Positions 45,201 to 57,784 of a DNA stretch of 64,000 bases are shown in pieces; position 1 is the first letter of the stretch, and each line of letters begins with the position of its first letter. This DNA is from Phoenix dactylifera (lineage: Eukaryota; Streptophyta; Magnoliopsida; Arecales; Arecaceae). A model generated the notes under the pieces. That model was not told the DNA's origin. It saw nothing but the letters and a program-made list of their open reading frames with translations, and ran no database searches. The position numbers were made by a program, and so were the translations under genes. The DNA lies in contig NC_052405.1 of NCBI RefSeq assembly GCF_009389715.1, forward strand, positions 10,432,694 to 10,496,693, in the 5' to 3' direction.

Positions 45201-48200
45201 TACCTAAAAGAATGGATCAAGGGAATGGTTTAAACAGAATAGAACATCTGAAACAGGAAACCAAGTGCACAGGAAAATTGAAAGAAAAAAAAAGACATCG
45301 TATTTGATAGTACTAAGAAAATCTAATAATCCACCCTATTTTACATAAGGTGATGATAAAAGAGCCACAGGAGCTCCATCTTCGGTCAAGCCATTACAAG
45401 AAAATGGATCTAAATTATCACATACAAGATGCTTCCAGATGACCTCATGTAAGTGTTTAAAAATAATATATATGGTATTGAAAGCATATATTTCTTTACT
45501 ATATTTAAATTATCGAAAAGAATTCCAAGTAACTAATGTTACATAAACCACTAATGATTATAAGATCATTGATTAATCATTGCGCATACCAAACAAACTT
45601 CTATATCATATTAGGGTGTTGTACTTGAGTTGCTCGGTAGTCTCTTCCTAATAACAAAAAAAATGCATATTGGATAGTGAAAATATTTTATTTGCAAGTG
45701 AGAATGCAGGGAAGTTGCCAGCAACTGAAACAACAATCATGAAACTTTATATTTTGGATAAGGATTCAAGTGATCTTAAAGAGCTTCTTAAAATTCCACT
45801 CAACAAGATAAAATAGTTTGCTGGTCAATCAACCGATGCCCTCCAAAGATCCACTTCCAACTCTTCCATCTCCTCCCAATAAGTTAAAGAAATCTCTACA
45901 GACTAAACAATCTGCTATAAAAATATCAAAGACTCACAACAGATTCAGAGCAAGTGATAAAATATCCTCAAAGTTTGAAGTTCGAAGAATCATGCTTAAT
46001 AAATTATGCTAACTTCATATATTCGTGAAAGGCTTGTTTTTTAAAGTTATCCCAGAGTCTGAATGTACCAAAACTCATCCACCAGTAGCAACGCAATGGA
46101 CTAGACCTATAAAATATGCTATTAACTAGGCATTCTTGTCTCCCACATTAAGCCTAAATAAGGTCCTTTTCAGTTAGACTATACACAACAGTCATTTAGT
46201 AGAAAGTGAGGCTCTAGATGATTGTAGAAAACTGAATTAGTTTGAAACAATCAGATCTTGAAAGCATTTTCTTTGATGCAGAAAGGAATTCAACCTTCAA
46301 TTGGGAGATATTTCTATAGTCTGAAACAAATGATCACAGCAAGACTTTTTAAAGTTAATAAGGAATCGTGTTTGTTTTCTGAAGTTACAAGACTATCCAA
46401 AATTTCTTATCAAGTGTGTATCAAATTTTCTGATTTAAATCTAAACTAAACATTACTGAAAAACTCTGAAACAAGCTAAAATACTCAGTTAATTATTTAC
46501 ACTAAATACCATCTTAATTTTGTATTCGTTATTTCGTTATATCGGGTCAGGCAATTCTGAATTGAAAAAAAATAACAATCAAGTTTAAACTAAGAAAATT
46601 GTAAATCATACTCTCAGCAACAAAAAATTACCTTCATCCTTTTCACAGTATCAAGCGCAGGTTCATCTAGATAGCGATCATCTCTATGCAGCGCCAATGC
46701 ATGACCAATGAAGTCTACTGTGTTGTCATCCAAACCATATTTTCTGACCATTAAATTTCACAAACTTAAGTCAAATCTAGATATAAGAAAGTCCAAAACT
46801 AGCACTTATATTTTCACTATTTTATGATAGTAATAGGATACCGAACAAAAGAATAGCTAGTGAAGAAACAAAAGTTAGTACTCAAGAAAATAATGGTCAA
46901 CTATATTGTGCTTCACTGCTTCCTGAATAGTAAACAGAGATCATCTGGCTAAATGGTGACTCTTCAAGTAGATAAGGAGAAAAGGAAGTATAGTAAATGC
47001 AAGACAAATAATCCAAAACAATACCCATTTGCTAGGGCATTAGCATCCCTTCCCATACACCAAAGAGAAGCCCCAAATAAGCAAATTCTTTTGGTTCATT
47101 CCACCAAACCAGCTAATTCCCTTGACTACCGTTGAGCCAGTACTATAACCATCAGAATTATGGCAATGGAGTACATCACCGGTCAGTTTTGGGACAATGC
47201 CTTGCATTGTCGGCTGTGCACCGCACTGTTGTACGAGTGCATGCCAAACATGGGCACAGCATGGCACTTTGAACCTTGGTTATAATCCATAGTATTAGCT
47301 TTTACGTGCCTGGATATACTTGTCCAAAGGACCCAAAAATGCAAAAAAAAAAAAATAATAAATAAAAAATCACTGCAATTAACTGTCTACTCTAACAGTC
47401 TTACATGTGAGGACCCATGCAAGTGTGTTTAGTTCCACATTGGTTGTGTGCTAGGTAGGTCTTGGGTACTTAAAGAGGGCCAAGAAAAACTAAGTAACAC
47501 CTTATGGCTAACCTTTTTGGTGGAGGTCCTCGGTCATTGCAAATAGTATCAGAGCAAATCAACCCATAATCCATATGTGACTAGGGCTAATACAGACGGG
47601 CTCCACAGTTTATCATTGTATTTGTGATTAAATTTGATTGGATTTGGACTCTTAGCCTGATGAGAATATCAGAGCTTAAACTAGGAAAGTGGGGGTATGT
47701 GCGCATTCGTGCAAGTATGTTTGTATCCGCATTGGTTAAGCTTTAGGTAAATCTTGGATACTTATACAAGACCAAGAAATCCAAATAACATGTTCTAGCC
47801 AGCCTTTTTGGATGAGATCCTACATCATGACACTCTTGAGGCATTGTATTCAAAGTAATAACTTCCACAACATGCTTCGTGTTCAAACCACAATACATAT
47901 ACTCTCACTTATGACCCCTCCATCTACAACAATTTTAATTTTACAAATAGCATGTGGAACATAGAGAATAAGAGTATAAAAAATAGTAAATAGATCAATG
48001 ATAAGCAAGAATAAGTGCATAGACTAGCAAATAATAAATATTTATACCAAAAAAGACCAATTCCGTAAGCAACTCCTTATCCAACACAAAAGAAAGTATT
48101 AGCAAACAAGGAATACATTTCTGAATTTCAATGTTGTGATAAATCATATTTACTCATGTATAATCATATTGATGACTCCCTTTTGCATAGAATATCCTTT

Positions 48201-51200
48201 GGACCTTACACTACAAAGAAATATATCGATACATGCTTAGTACTTGTTATGCAAATAATAAGTCTTCTTTGCATGCTTCGGTATAGCTAACACCTTAGAT
48301 GCAAATCTAACAATTTGATTGTTGCAAGCACCGCAATGGAAGATTACCTCACATCAAGTAACTTCTTGGTTTTTAAATAATAGAAAAAAGCTAGTTGCTT
48401 TCATCCTTGAGAATGCTACCCTAATGAATTCTAACTTTACTGCTAGTTATACAAGACTTCCACAATGGAGTTACGTAGTAAGGTGCCATGATGATTATGG
48501 AGTTAAACCAATTATGCAAAAGATCGGGAGCTAACATGAAGAGAAAAATGATGGCTTTTGATCTTATGCAACCTGATGTCAAGACCATTATGATCAAGTG
48601 GATGTGGTTGGAGGGTTGCTTCTCCCTAAGAGTTGAGGAGGGGAAGGAAAGATGTTTAGGCCTGGAATCAACTAGGTTGGATGGAATGGGTACCTATAAT
48701 GAGAAGTGATAGGTCACATCTGACGAGTAAGCAGCATAATATGAGCTGTTTTTTTCGCCATGATTTGGGAGGCAAGTAAAAGATTTGGGATGGGTTCAAA
48801 AGAGTGGGATTCTATGGTGAAGATGAGTGGTTAACAAAATTTGCCATACTGGTCTGTACCGTACCATACCGGTACCGAACCGCTATGTAGTTTCGTACTG
48901 TGCCGATACTCCGTAGGCCTCGCTATCTCGTACCATGCCGTGTACAGACACTGCAATAGGATGGTATCGGTATGGGATCCAATACCGAGACGGCGAACTT
49001 TGGTGGTTGGTGTTCTTTCAATTGCGAGAGAGAGAGCATGCATCACTTCACCCTTCTATTGTTGAAGCCACTAGATTCACCTTGCCACCATGTGACAGGG
49101 TACAAAAGGAAGAAAGAATGGGAGAAGAGGAAGCATTAACACCATTGTAATGAGAAACAACAAAGGCCATGAGAAAAGAAAGATTATGAGTAAATTTTTC
49201 TAGTGAGTGAAGCAAGGATAGTAGAGACAAATGGAGATCAAGATAAAACAGATTCAAAATTGCTGGCTTCATCTCAACCCTCTTTAGCATGTGCTTGGAT
49301 CTCAAAGCCAATCTTCTGCCTGCACACACAAATAGACATACACACATACATGGGCGTGCACGTGGATACTTAAATATATGTACAAACTCTTACATACATG
49401 TACTTCATAACATAAAACAAAGTATTGGCCTTTACCCATTGCTATAAGATAACTTTTTAGAACCACCTATAGACTATCATAAAACAAAGCATCCACCAGT
49501 TACAACCCCCTGTCCCCCAGAGGCATGCAAAGTAGATGAAAATCAGAAATCCAGTAAATTCTATGCATATACACCTTAAGAAGTTAATGTTCAACTAATC
49601 TGGCCTCTAAAAAATTATAATGATGGTCATATTGAAGAATGTTGAGAACATAAAAGGATCAAAATGATTACAATGTTGGGAGATAACTAATAGAGTAGCC
49701 TGAGCAAGCTGGCAATGTAGCGTGTTCCATATCCTTCCATTTCTAGAAGGTTAGTACCACACCCGGAAAACAAATAGACAAAATTCAAGATTCAAGCACT
49801 CAAAGATGCACTTATCATGTTCCTATGATAACTTAATTGCTTTTCAATTAACTTAGTATAAGACAATTACATCAAAAGCTTCACTGGATTAGGATTCTTC
49901 TCCAGACATCAATAGTCTCAATTTGTATGAGGAATTGGAATGTTTTCATCTTCATTGCTAGCTTTCTTCGGCAGTGATTGGCTAATTAGAAAAATATAAA
50001 AAGCCAATAAATTTCTAAAAATGATCCTTTCGATTGTTATCATGCTATCCTGATAATATAAATCGTTGGCTTATACATTCAGAAAAAAATAGAAAAAAAT
50101 TAGAATAAAAAATAAATTGATATATATAAAAGAGAACTAGTATGGCTTGAAGATTCACTATTTACAAACACTAATTATAAGAGAGCTTCTTGTGGGGAAG
50201 TAATTAGGTAAATTGTCAAAGATAGGCAATTACGAGATAAGTTCTCTTGTTGTCACTCTTGTAAGGTCCAAACCTCCATGTGTTTTTGGATCATTTTCAT
50301 CATAGTCTTGGACATAAATAAAGAACTTCCGAGCTCGGCGCTTCTCAAACAAACCCATCAAAGGAGACCTGAGTGCCTCCATATCAGTTGCAGGAACCTT
50401 ATGAATCTATTTCAATGAGAAAAAGGTTGCCTGAGTTAAATTTAAAAATCACTGAAGGTCAACATAAAAAAAAAAAAAAACAGCCACAATCTTTAGAAAA
50501 AGGGCAGAACTTAAAACCCTCAAGAAGAAAAAATGAAACAGTTACCTTCCCTTTGTTAAAAACATAACTTCCATCTACAGCTTTGAAGTACAGATATTTT
50601 GTAACATCTGTATGGATGAGCACACGAACCAAGGTACCATTGGCCATCATAAACTAGCAGGACAAACATAATACAATGAGTTCAAGTTTTTAAAAGGATA
50701 GCTAAAATAAATGGAAATTAGTTTAGAGCAATCTACTGCATTAGTGGCCCTAATAAACATATACAAGCAGATGCATCTATAAGAACATATTTACAGATGC
50801 ATAAAAACAACAAATACATAATCATGATGTAGCCACCTGCCTAGATGGGTGACTGAAAACCTTGATATTCTAAGTCCCATCTACTACCCAGAAGGTTACC
50901 TGTCTTCCCAGACAACCATCTAGAATAACAACAATCTTAGAACTCAGACTGCGCTTGCACATGCATGTATACATGCACCTATATGTGTATGCATGTATAT
51001 GGATGCACCGCATGCATGTTCTTAAATAAGTTATACACATATACCAGTCTGTAACAGAAGCAGAGACAGAGAACAACTAAGGAGAAAAAAATATGGTTAT
51101 TAGAGTGCAGAGAGAAATTTAAGAAGGCAAAAATGGAGAGGTCAAAATGGGGATTGAGTCCCATTTAACTAGATTTAATATGATCAGAAGGAGAGTGAGC

Positions 51201-51522
51201 ACATGAAACTGTAGAACAGGATGAAATCAAATCAATGCATGGTTATATATTGACACACATATATGTATGCATATAGACACTAATATGTGTGCAAGCATGC
51301 TATATGTTTGTGCACATCAGCATGTCTAAATGGATTTTATATGTACATGTGCCTATTTGTTAAATGCAAGATTTTCACCAAAATTAAGGTTAAAGTGAGC
51401 GACCAATTAAAAATACATAAGCTTCTATAATAAATGCCTACAAAAGCATCAGTTGATGCAGGATTCAGATTTGTGCTGATTTAACAAAGAGGAGAGAAAT
51501 ATCCAACACAAAATAGATATTT

Positions 51523-51553
<31 letters not shown>

Positions 51554-54284
51554 GGTGGGGGGGACTTTACAGGTTTGGGGCAAATGGCCACAAAAGATAT
51601 GGCCTTAGAAAGGTAACTGATGAAGGATTCATAAAGCTGAACCAAATAGCTCTATAGTAACGCTCAATGATTCGGGTTATGGTAATGTGTGGACATGCAT
51701 GTGTTTGTACATGCAAACATGAATTCCTATCGAACTTGCACTCCTATCAACTTAACATAAGCAAGACTATTTGTGCCTTTAATGCTTTCGACGAATGCCA
51801 ATTCTCAAAGGCATTTCATTACCACATAGTTCACTTCTTTCATGGCTACATTTATATCAGAAACTGATGATATCTGCATGGTCTAGGCATGCCTTTTGGT
51901 CGGTGCTATTACTCCATTAGTTACTTTACATTAGTTACTTTGGTCTATACCACATAGTTATTACTCCTTTTAGTCTAGGCACTTCTTTCACTCCTTTTGC
52001 TTAACAAACCCGGTTCTAGCCAAGTAAGAAAGATATGTTTTTTCCAGATCAGCAAGGAATACTATGGAAATCAGAAAAAAGAGAGCAGACACAAAAAAAA
52101 GAGAGCTCTACTGCATTGTCAATGATAACATACAATTGAATCTTTTTCTGAGAAAAAGATAAGGGAGGGGAGGGTTTCTTTGGGTTACCTTTGTGCTATA
52201 ACAAACAGAAGCAAATAAGAACCCAGCCACAAACTTTATTTTCTTGCAGGTACTCATGGTTGCTAAGAAGGAAATTTCACCCCATATGAAACTATCCAAA
52301 CTAAATTTCCATATCAAAGTTTGATGTTTCTAGATCAAATCATGAAAAATTAGTTATATCGAGGGGGTAAACATTATGACATTTCTACTCAGAAATGAAA
52401 AGCAGGAAAGAAGCCTAGCCCAACAATTTTATGGAAGAAACTTTGATAAAATGGAGCATATCATGGAGATGGAAGGAAAAAGAAAAAGGTAAGACACTAA
52501 TTCCCGATGGACAATTCAGGCCACGAACCACATGCATAGCTAATTTCAGGATATAAAGGCAAACAATCATCTAAACTACTGCTAGTTATTAGATTATCAA
52601 AGCAAAGTGGAATAACAAACAAGATCCACTATGCAAAGTAATAAAGCAAAGATGCATGCATATCACGAGATATGTGTTGCTTTCTTTAGAAGTGCATCAC
52701 TGCATACACTTTACACTTGAATATTGTTTTATTTTATGATAAGACAAATGTCAACCATTGTGAACGGTATCATGAATTATGAGATCAAAAAATAGGAGGG
52801 GGAAAACCTTTGGGATCATATCAACATTGTAATCTCTGCTGGAGCCCAGATGTGCTGGGGGGCTATCATTTCCCTGGAACCTCTTCCAAAGCTGCACAAT
52901 GAAGAACAAAATAAAAATAATAATAATAATAATAACATACTGGATCCATATAAAAAAGCAATCTCAACATACACTCATCAAAATCCTTGACCCCAGATGT
53001 CTATATGTGTAATTGACAACACCATTTTGAATGGCATGTGGGGGGCAATTATCATGAGAAGAGATATAGCAGTCATAGAACTTGGCAGGTGCATGCAGCA
53101 TGTTAAATGTATTAATTTCTTGATTATTCAAACAGATAAAAGATTTGTTTTCTTGCCTGAATGAGATTGAGTGAGGTTGACTCCCCTCCATAGTAATCAT
53201 TCCTGTCCATGTGCAGGACCTAGTTCGTGATATAAATATAAGTCAAGAAAAAGAACGATAATAAAAAAGGGAATATATCATTGCTTGCATAACTAGTCAG
53301 CGCCGCTAATAGTACCAATCAGTGAAAAAAAAAATATGCAGATTCTTTTTAAGCAATATACAATGATGTGAAGATGTCATACGAGGACATTGTATAAATT
53401 TACAATGCCATGCAAACAATCAAGAATGCAAAAGTTGGAGCAATCATTATTCATGCGATCACATTAATAAACAATTTTACTAGGAACAGCAAGAAAGTTA
53501 AAATTAGCTTAGGCAGATATGTGGAAAAACAAGTATTCAATGCAATTTTCAAAACAATTTATGTATTATGTTGACACCCACAGATATAGTACGCACAGGG
53601 TTCAAATAGAGAAAATTTTGATGATGAAATCAATAACATTCACTGACTTGTCAGACTATCATCTACATCATCCATTACAAGAGACTGCAAATTCTGTGCA
53701 TCAAATAAGCATAGATTCCACTTGATGCATCCGACCGAATTAATCGAATCAAACAAATCAAGATCCATATCACAAATATTCACATGTGCCAGTTATGATC
53801 GAATATGAAATCAAGGGAAACAAACTTGATTCAAAACTCGAACTACCATATTTGCTTCTCTCCAAATTCACAGTCAAAGCCATGTGTTACCCTTTCTTGA
53901 TTTTGACTCTTCGCATCATATTGATCCGATCGACATCAATCTACAAGACCAATTGTAACAACAACTACAGGAAAAAACTACAAAAATATCAATAGAGATA
54001 GCACTCAAGATCCGCCGATAGAGATCAAGATCGAAGCCGATCTCGATCTTATAGGTACCAGAAAGAATCCCCAAATCCTCACACAAAATGAACATCAAAC
54101 CATCACTTGAAATCAAGAAAGCAAGACGAGAAACGAAGCCGAGAGAGACAGAGAGAAAGAGAGAGAGAGAGAAGAGGAAATGCGGATGGGAGAAGACCTT
54201 CAGGCCATCGACGGAGAGAAGACCGCTGAGAATGCACTCCTTAAGGCCGGTTCCGAGCACTATCACGTCGTATTCTTCATCCAT
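42236..54284 (-). CDS. GDI: Rab GDP-dissociation inhibitor
   Basis: Thirteen exons on the minus strand: 54284-54198, 53219-53157, 52891-52808, 50653-50546, 50406-50234, 46743-46632, 44837-44757, 44674-44612, 44482-44381, 44163-44039, 43897-43687, 43618-43544 and 42286-42236. The sum is 1335 nt (444 aa plus stop), the usual plant GDI length, with all phases consistent. Donor 2 is GC (CAG|GCAAGA); the rest are GT. Key marks are [19 protein letters not shown] (the dinucleotide-fold-like start shared by GDI and Rab escort proteins), RNDYYGGES of the Rab-binding platform, [31 protein letters not shown] and [14 protein letters not shown] is cytosolic: it extracts prenylated GDP-bound Rab GTPases from membranes and returns them to donor compartments. 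No key residue seems lost. Intron 5 (46744-50233) carries an old miniature LTR element. It diverges from the helicase gene. Confidence 0.97.
42515..42690. repeat. TACCGGTAC-rich repeat in GDI intron 12
   Basis: Very dense in TACCGGTAC, GGTACGGTACG and CCGACCGGTATCG words. The content matches the blocks at 18360-18610, 19140-19310 and 48845-49000. Confidence 0.6.
47406..47832 (+). mobile_element. Old miniature LTR element (TRIM type) in GDI intron 5
   Basis: Two diverged direct repeats, 47406-47541 and 47698-47832 (about 135 bp each), share TGTG at the start, GTGCAAGT.TGTTT, CATTGGTT and a CA end. The 156-bp interior opens with TAGTATCAGAGC (47544-47555), one mismatch from the usual initiator-methionine primer-binding site. 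It ends in the purine-rich GGAAAGTGGGGGTA. No coding sequence. I found no matching target duplication (TTACA left, CTCTT right), which fits its age or slightly wrong edges. Confidence 0.75.
48845..49005. repeat. ACCGGTACCG-type repeat in GDI intron 5
   Basis: Contains CCATACCGGTACCGAACCG and several GTACCATGCCG and GGTATCGG words, as in the other blocks of this family. Confidence 0.5.
51523..51565. repeat. Poly(T)-poly(G) homopolymer junction in GDI intron 3
   Basis: A run of about a dozen T passes directly into about 30 G interrupted by one T. A tract this long is unusual in plant DNA. It could form G-quadruplex structure or may be a length-uncertain assembly site. Confidence 0.9.
54140..54176. 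repeat. GA-rich microsatellite in GDI intron 1
   Basis: GAGAGA runs (CT-rich on the transcribed strand) lie just inside intron 1, next to the first GDI exon. GA/CT tracts near the 5' ends of plant genes can influence expression; no function is shown here. Confidence 0.6.
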
Positions 54285-55268
54285 GGCGACGACGCCGACA
54301 GAGAGACGAGGCGGCGAGGGGTAGCTCGGAAACCGGCACCGGATTCTATTTTATCGGTTTTAAAGTAAAAAGAGAAAGGAGTTTTAAAAAAAGGGAAAAA
54401 AAAACAGGTAGTCAAAAGAGAAAAGAGAGAGAAGATTTGTCGAAGACGGAGGCGAGCAGTTGACACGAGAAAGAAACGGATTGAAGAGGACTTGGCTTTT
54501 GCCGTCATCTCTAGTAAACGTTGGTAAATGCCAGATATCTAGGTGGGAAAGCCAAGACTCAAGATTTGGAGAAATGAAATCTGAATAAAAAATTATTAAC
54601 CATGAATTTTCAGGAAAAATCATTTTTAAGCTTTTCTTTGCAAATTAATATACATCCATGGGTTTTTGGATGATTTCATCCTAGACCAAGATTAAGCGAA
54701 GTGATACAATTTCTTTTTTATTTTTCTTTTTAAAAACACTAAAGAGTTCTAATCTCACCTATCCTATACCCCCAATCTCCTTTCATTTGTCCAAAATCTA
54801 GGTCTCCAAGCAAACTGAAGCCTAATGCTCAGCTCGCATATCGAATCTTACGCCTCCTCTATGACGCATAAATTTGAAATGCTCGATGTGTATGAGGCAT
54901 ATATTTTTTTGTCAATTTCTAATACAAATTTGTTTGAAGTCTTGAGATATCTAAATATGCATTGTTCTAGAAAGGAATAAGTCCAACCTTTTCTTGCAAA
55001 ATTAATAATCAAATGGACTTTTATGCAAAATTCACTTTAAAAAATGCTAATGTGATAGGAAGTCCAACAGATCATAATAAAATTTTTGGAATTACTATAT
55101 TAAAAATTTTGAACTTAATTTTTTATGTCAATTGCTTATTTGAATTGCTCTTGCTAAACCAACTGATGGTACTATTTAGTTGTTCGCAATCTCTTCATAT
55201 ATTAATAATGTATTTGCGAATTATTTAGGATCAATTCAAGATGATTTTTGAGGGATATGAAAATTATG
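54285..55268. other. GDI 5' flank
   Basis: Holds the 5' UTR and promoter of GDI on the minus strand, then AT-rich intergenic DNA. No other gene was recognised. Confidence 0.5.
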
Positions 55269-55273
55269 GTATT

Positions 55274-55920
55274 GTTGGACATATTCTGCCGCTGTGCGGG
55301 CCATACCTTGCGGGGTCCCTGAGCAGCATAGGGAGGGTCACTGTCAGCATGTCCTGCCGCCTACCAACAGCGATGGCTTGGTTGGTAGGTGGGTTATACC
55401 CGAGGGTCCCTGAACCTATGGCGAGGCCAGGTCGGAGTCCGGGGTGGGCGAGGCCTGGTCGGAGTCGACTCGTGGCGCTGCCTTTGGTGGGGTTTAAGGA
55501 AATAGAGTAGCGCCTTCACTAACACCGGTCGGTTTTGGTGTAATGGTAGCGCTTGATTCTGTCAACTGGTATCAGAGCCAGAGGTCTCGAGTTCGAAACC
55601 CAGGCATCGCGTTGGGGGGGGGGAATGTTGGACATATTCTGCCGCTGTGCGGGCCATACCTTGCGCGGTCCCTGAGCAACACAGGGAGGGTCATTGTCAG
55701 CATGTCCTGCCGCCTGCCAACGACGATGGCTTGGTTAGTAGGTGGGTTATACTCGAGGGTCCCTGAACCTATGGCGAGGCCAGGTCGGAGTCCGGGGTGA
55801 GCGAGACCTGGTCGGAGTCGACTCGTGGCGCTGCCTTTGGTGGGGTTTAAGGAAATAGAGTTGCGCCTTCACTAACACCGGTCGATTTTGGTGTAATGAT
55901 AGCGCTTGATCTTGTCAACA
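55274..55920 (+). mobile_element. Complete 647-bp miniature LTR element with tRNA-like promoter boxes
   Basis: Direct repeats 55274-55566 (293 bp) and 55626-55920 (295 bp) begin TGTTGGACAT. The second ends GTCAACA; the first ends GTCAAC and runs straight into the primer-binding site. A perfect target duplication GGTAT lies at 55269-55273 and 55921-55925. The 59-bp interior opens with TGGTATCAGAGCC (55567-55579), matching the initiator-methionine tRNA end, and closes with a G run followed by AA as polypurine tract. There is no coding capacity. The interior also contains GAGTTCGAAACCC, a B-box-like sequence. The LTRs are similar but not identical, so the insertion is moderately old. Confidence 0.95.
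55536..55599 (+). promoter_or_regulatory. A-box and B-box (polymerase III type) spanning the LTR junction
   Basis: TGGTGTAATGG at 55536-55546 fits the tRNA A-box consensus TRGYNNARNNG at every position. GTTCGAAAC at 55591-55599 fits the B-box consensus GWTCRANNC at every position. They lie 44 bases apart on the same strand, an allowed spacing. The A box is at the 3' end of the first LTR and the B box in the interior. The second LTR has the A box with a changed last base (TGGTGTAATGA) and no B box. Activity is inference. Confidence 0.5.
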
Positions 55921-55925
55921 GGTAT

Positions 55926-57780
55926 GTTTATAAATTTTAAATCAATGATGCTATACGATATTACTAGTGAATTTAATTGGATTCAAACATCTTATATATA
56001 TATTTTTTTGCTTAATAAAAAATATAATGTTTCTATAATATTTTCATATCCAAATTATATTCATTTTGAACTTTTGGTTGAATTCCAAACCTTAGACTCT
56101 TACTAAATTTTTCTGGAATGTTGAACTTATAACTATGCTGTCTATTCTTAAGGAGCTAGAAGAGCAACTCAAGTTTGAGATTTTTCCTTAAAAGAAAAAG
56201 TTCGGAGCTGGTTTGCATACTATTGTGGGGACAAGATGATGAGATTTATGCGATGAATGATAATATTATTTTGCTTCTTAAAGGCATTAGCGAATTATGT
56301 GATAGTAAGTGACTTCAATAGTCTACATACAAAAGATTCATGCATGAAACTTCTGAATCCTAAATCACCGTCTTCCAATGGCTAGGATCATCATACAACA
56401 AGCATTTCATTTGCACGCATACATAAGAAGCTTACGGTGTCAAAAGTTAGATCTGTGCCCAGTCCATTTGACTGACGGTCCAAGCATGGTTGTTTCCATT
56501 TAACTTGAATATCAAGTCATTTGTATATAGTTGGTCTATTCATATTTTGTTCAGTTTGAATCCATATACAATTCTATCAGTCCAATTGTTGAGATTCGTT
56601 TAAAGTGAGTCAAGGCTCGTTCAAGTTTAGACCTCATCTGATCCACTAACATGGTGTCTTGAGAACGCCTATAAATTTTAGGAAAAAAAGGTTGGTCCCA
56701 AGTGTCCACAATGACATGCACACAATTGGAACTATATTCAAATAGCCATGATACTTGAGTTGGTTGGATTCTCTTACTTGAATCATCAAATAGGTTGTGA
56801 CAATGACATCTCTCTCTATATATATTATAACAAGAATTCCTTCAGTCCAGCTCTAATTTTAAATATTTGTTGCTTTCCATCGCCTCTATTGTAACTTTCT
56901 TATTTGTTGCATCCATCACTGTCTAAGAAAAGGACACTTTCATTTATTCACATAAGTATTGAATCCATCATGGTTCAAGACTTGTGGATAGGAGAAAAAT
57001 AACACTTTCATCGCCAATTCACATAAATATCAAAAAAAAAAAATTTCCTCGATCGAATTATATATTGATCATTAATCTTTCTCTAACAAGCATCACTAGT
57101 AGTTTCCACCGCCTGTCGAGAGTTAAGCCCGTGGAGTTGAAAAGCCACCTCCCCCCTCACCCCTGCGGAGAAAATGCTCATTGCCCGTCTTTTATCATAT
57201 AAAAATGTTGATGAATAATGTTATTAGTGTGATTATTTGACTAAAATGGCATGCCCTATGCACTAACTACCTAGTCCATTTTTATTGATTGCTAGATAGC
57301 GAAATGTCGCACACTAGTTGAAAAATCAATCTCAAGCTTAATGATTGGAGTGTATCATTTTGATGATAAACTTATTTACAACCAAGCTTGCTGTGAGAAA
57401 TTAATGAGTGGATCCAACCTAACCTTACATGCCGGGACCCGCACTGGGCCTGAGGCCGGACCCAGCTTTCGGTTGGGTCCGTGCCACGATAAGTTATGTA
57501 TGATTAGAGAACAGCTACTTGTCTCGTGATCCCAGTAAGCAATAAATAATTGACCAGGCTCTTATGGCACCCAAAGCCAGACCACTTATTAGCATAGGGT
57601 CTTAAATGGTTCAAGGGTATAATTACTTGAGTAACAAAAGAAACATGTAAATTGGTACAAATCCAAACAGTCAATTGATTTTTTTATTCTTCAATTGAGT
57701 TTTTTTTCCTCTACCTGCCAACCAAACAGTCAATAGTCGGACACATGCTTCGCCGGATTAGAAATGGAACTCAGCGTATG
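55926..57780. other. Intergenic DNA between GDI and the helicase gene
   Basis: AT-rich, with small unrelated reading frames only. No gene, RNA or structured repeat was recognised. Confidence 0.5.
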
Positions 57781-57784
57781 CAGA

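Noticed and set aside
55530..55615. A tRNA gene
   Set aside because: A and B boxes are present but no acceptor or anticodon stem pairing could be made, and the region crosses an LTR boundary.
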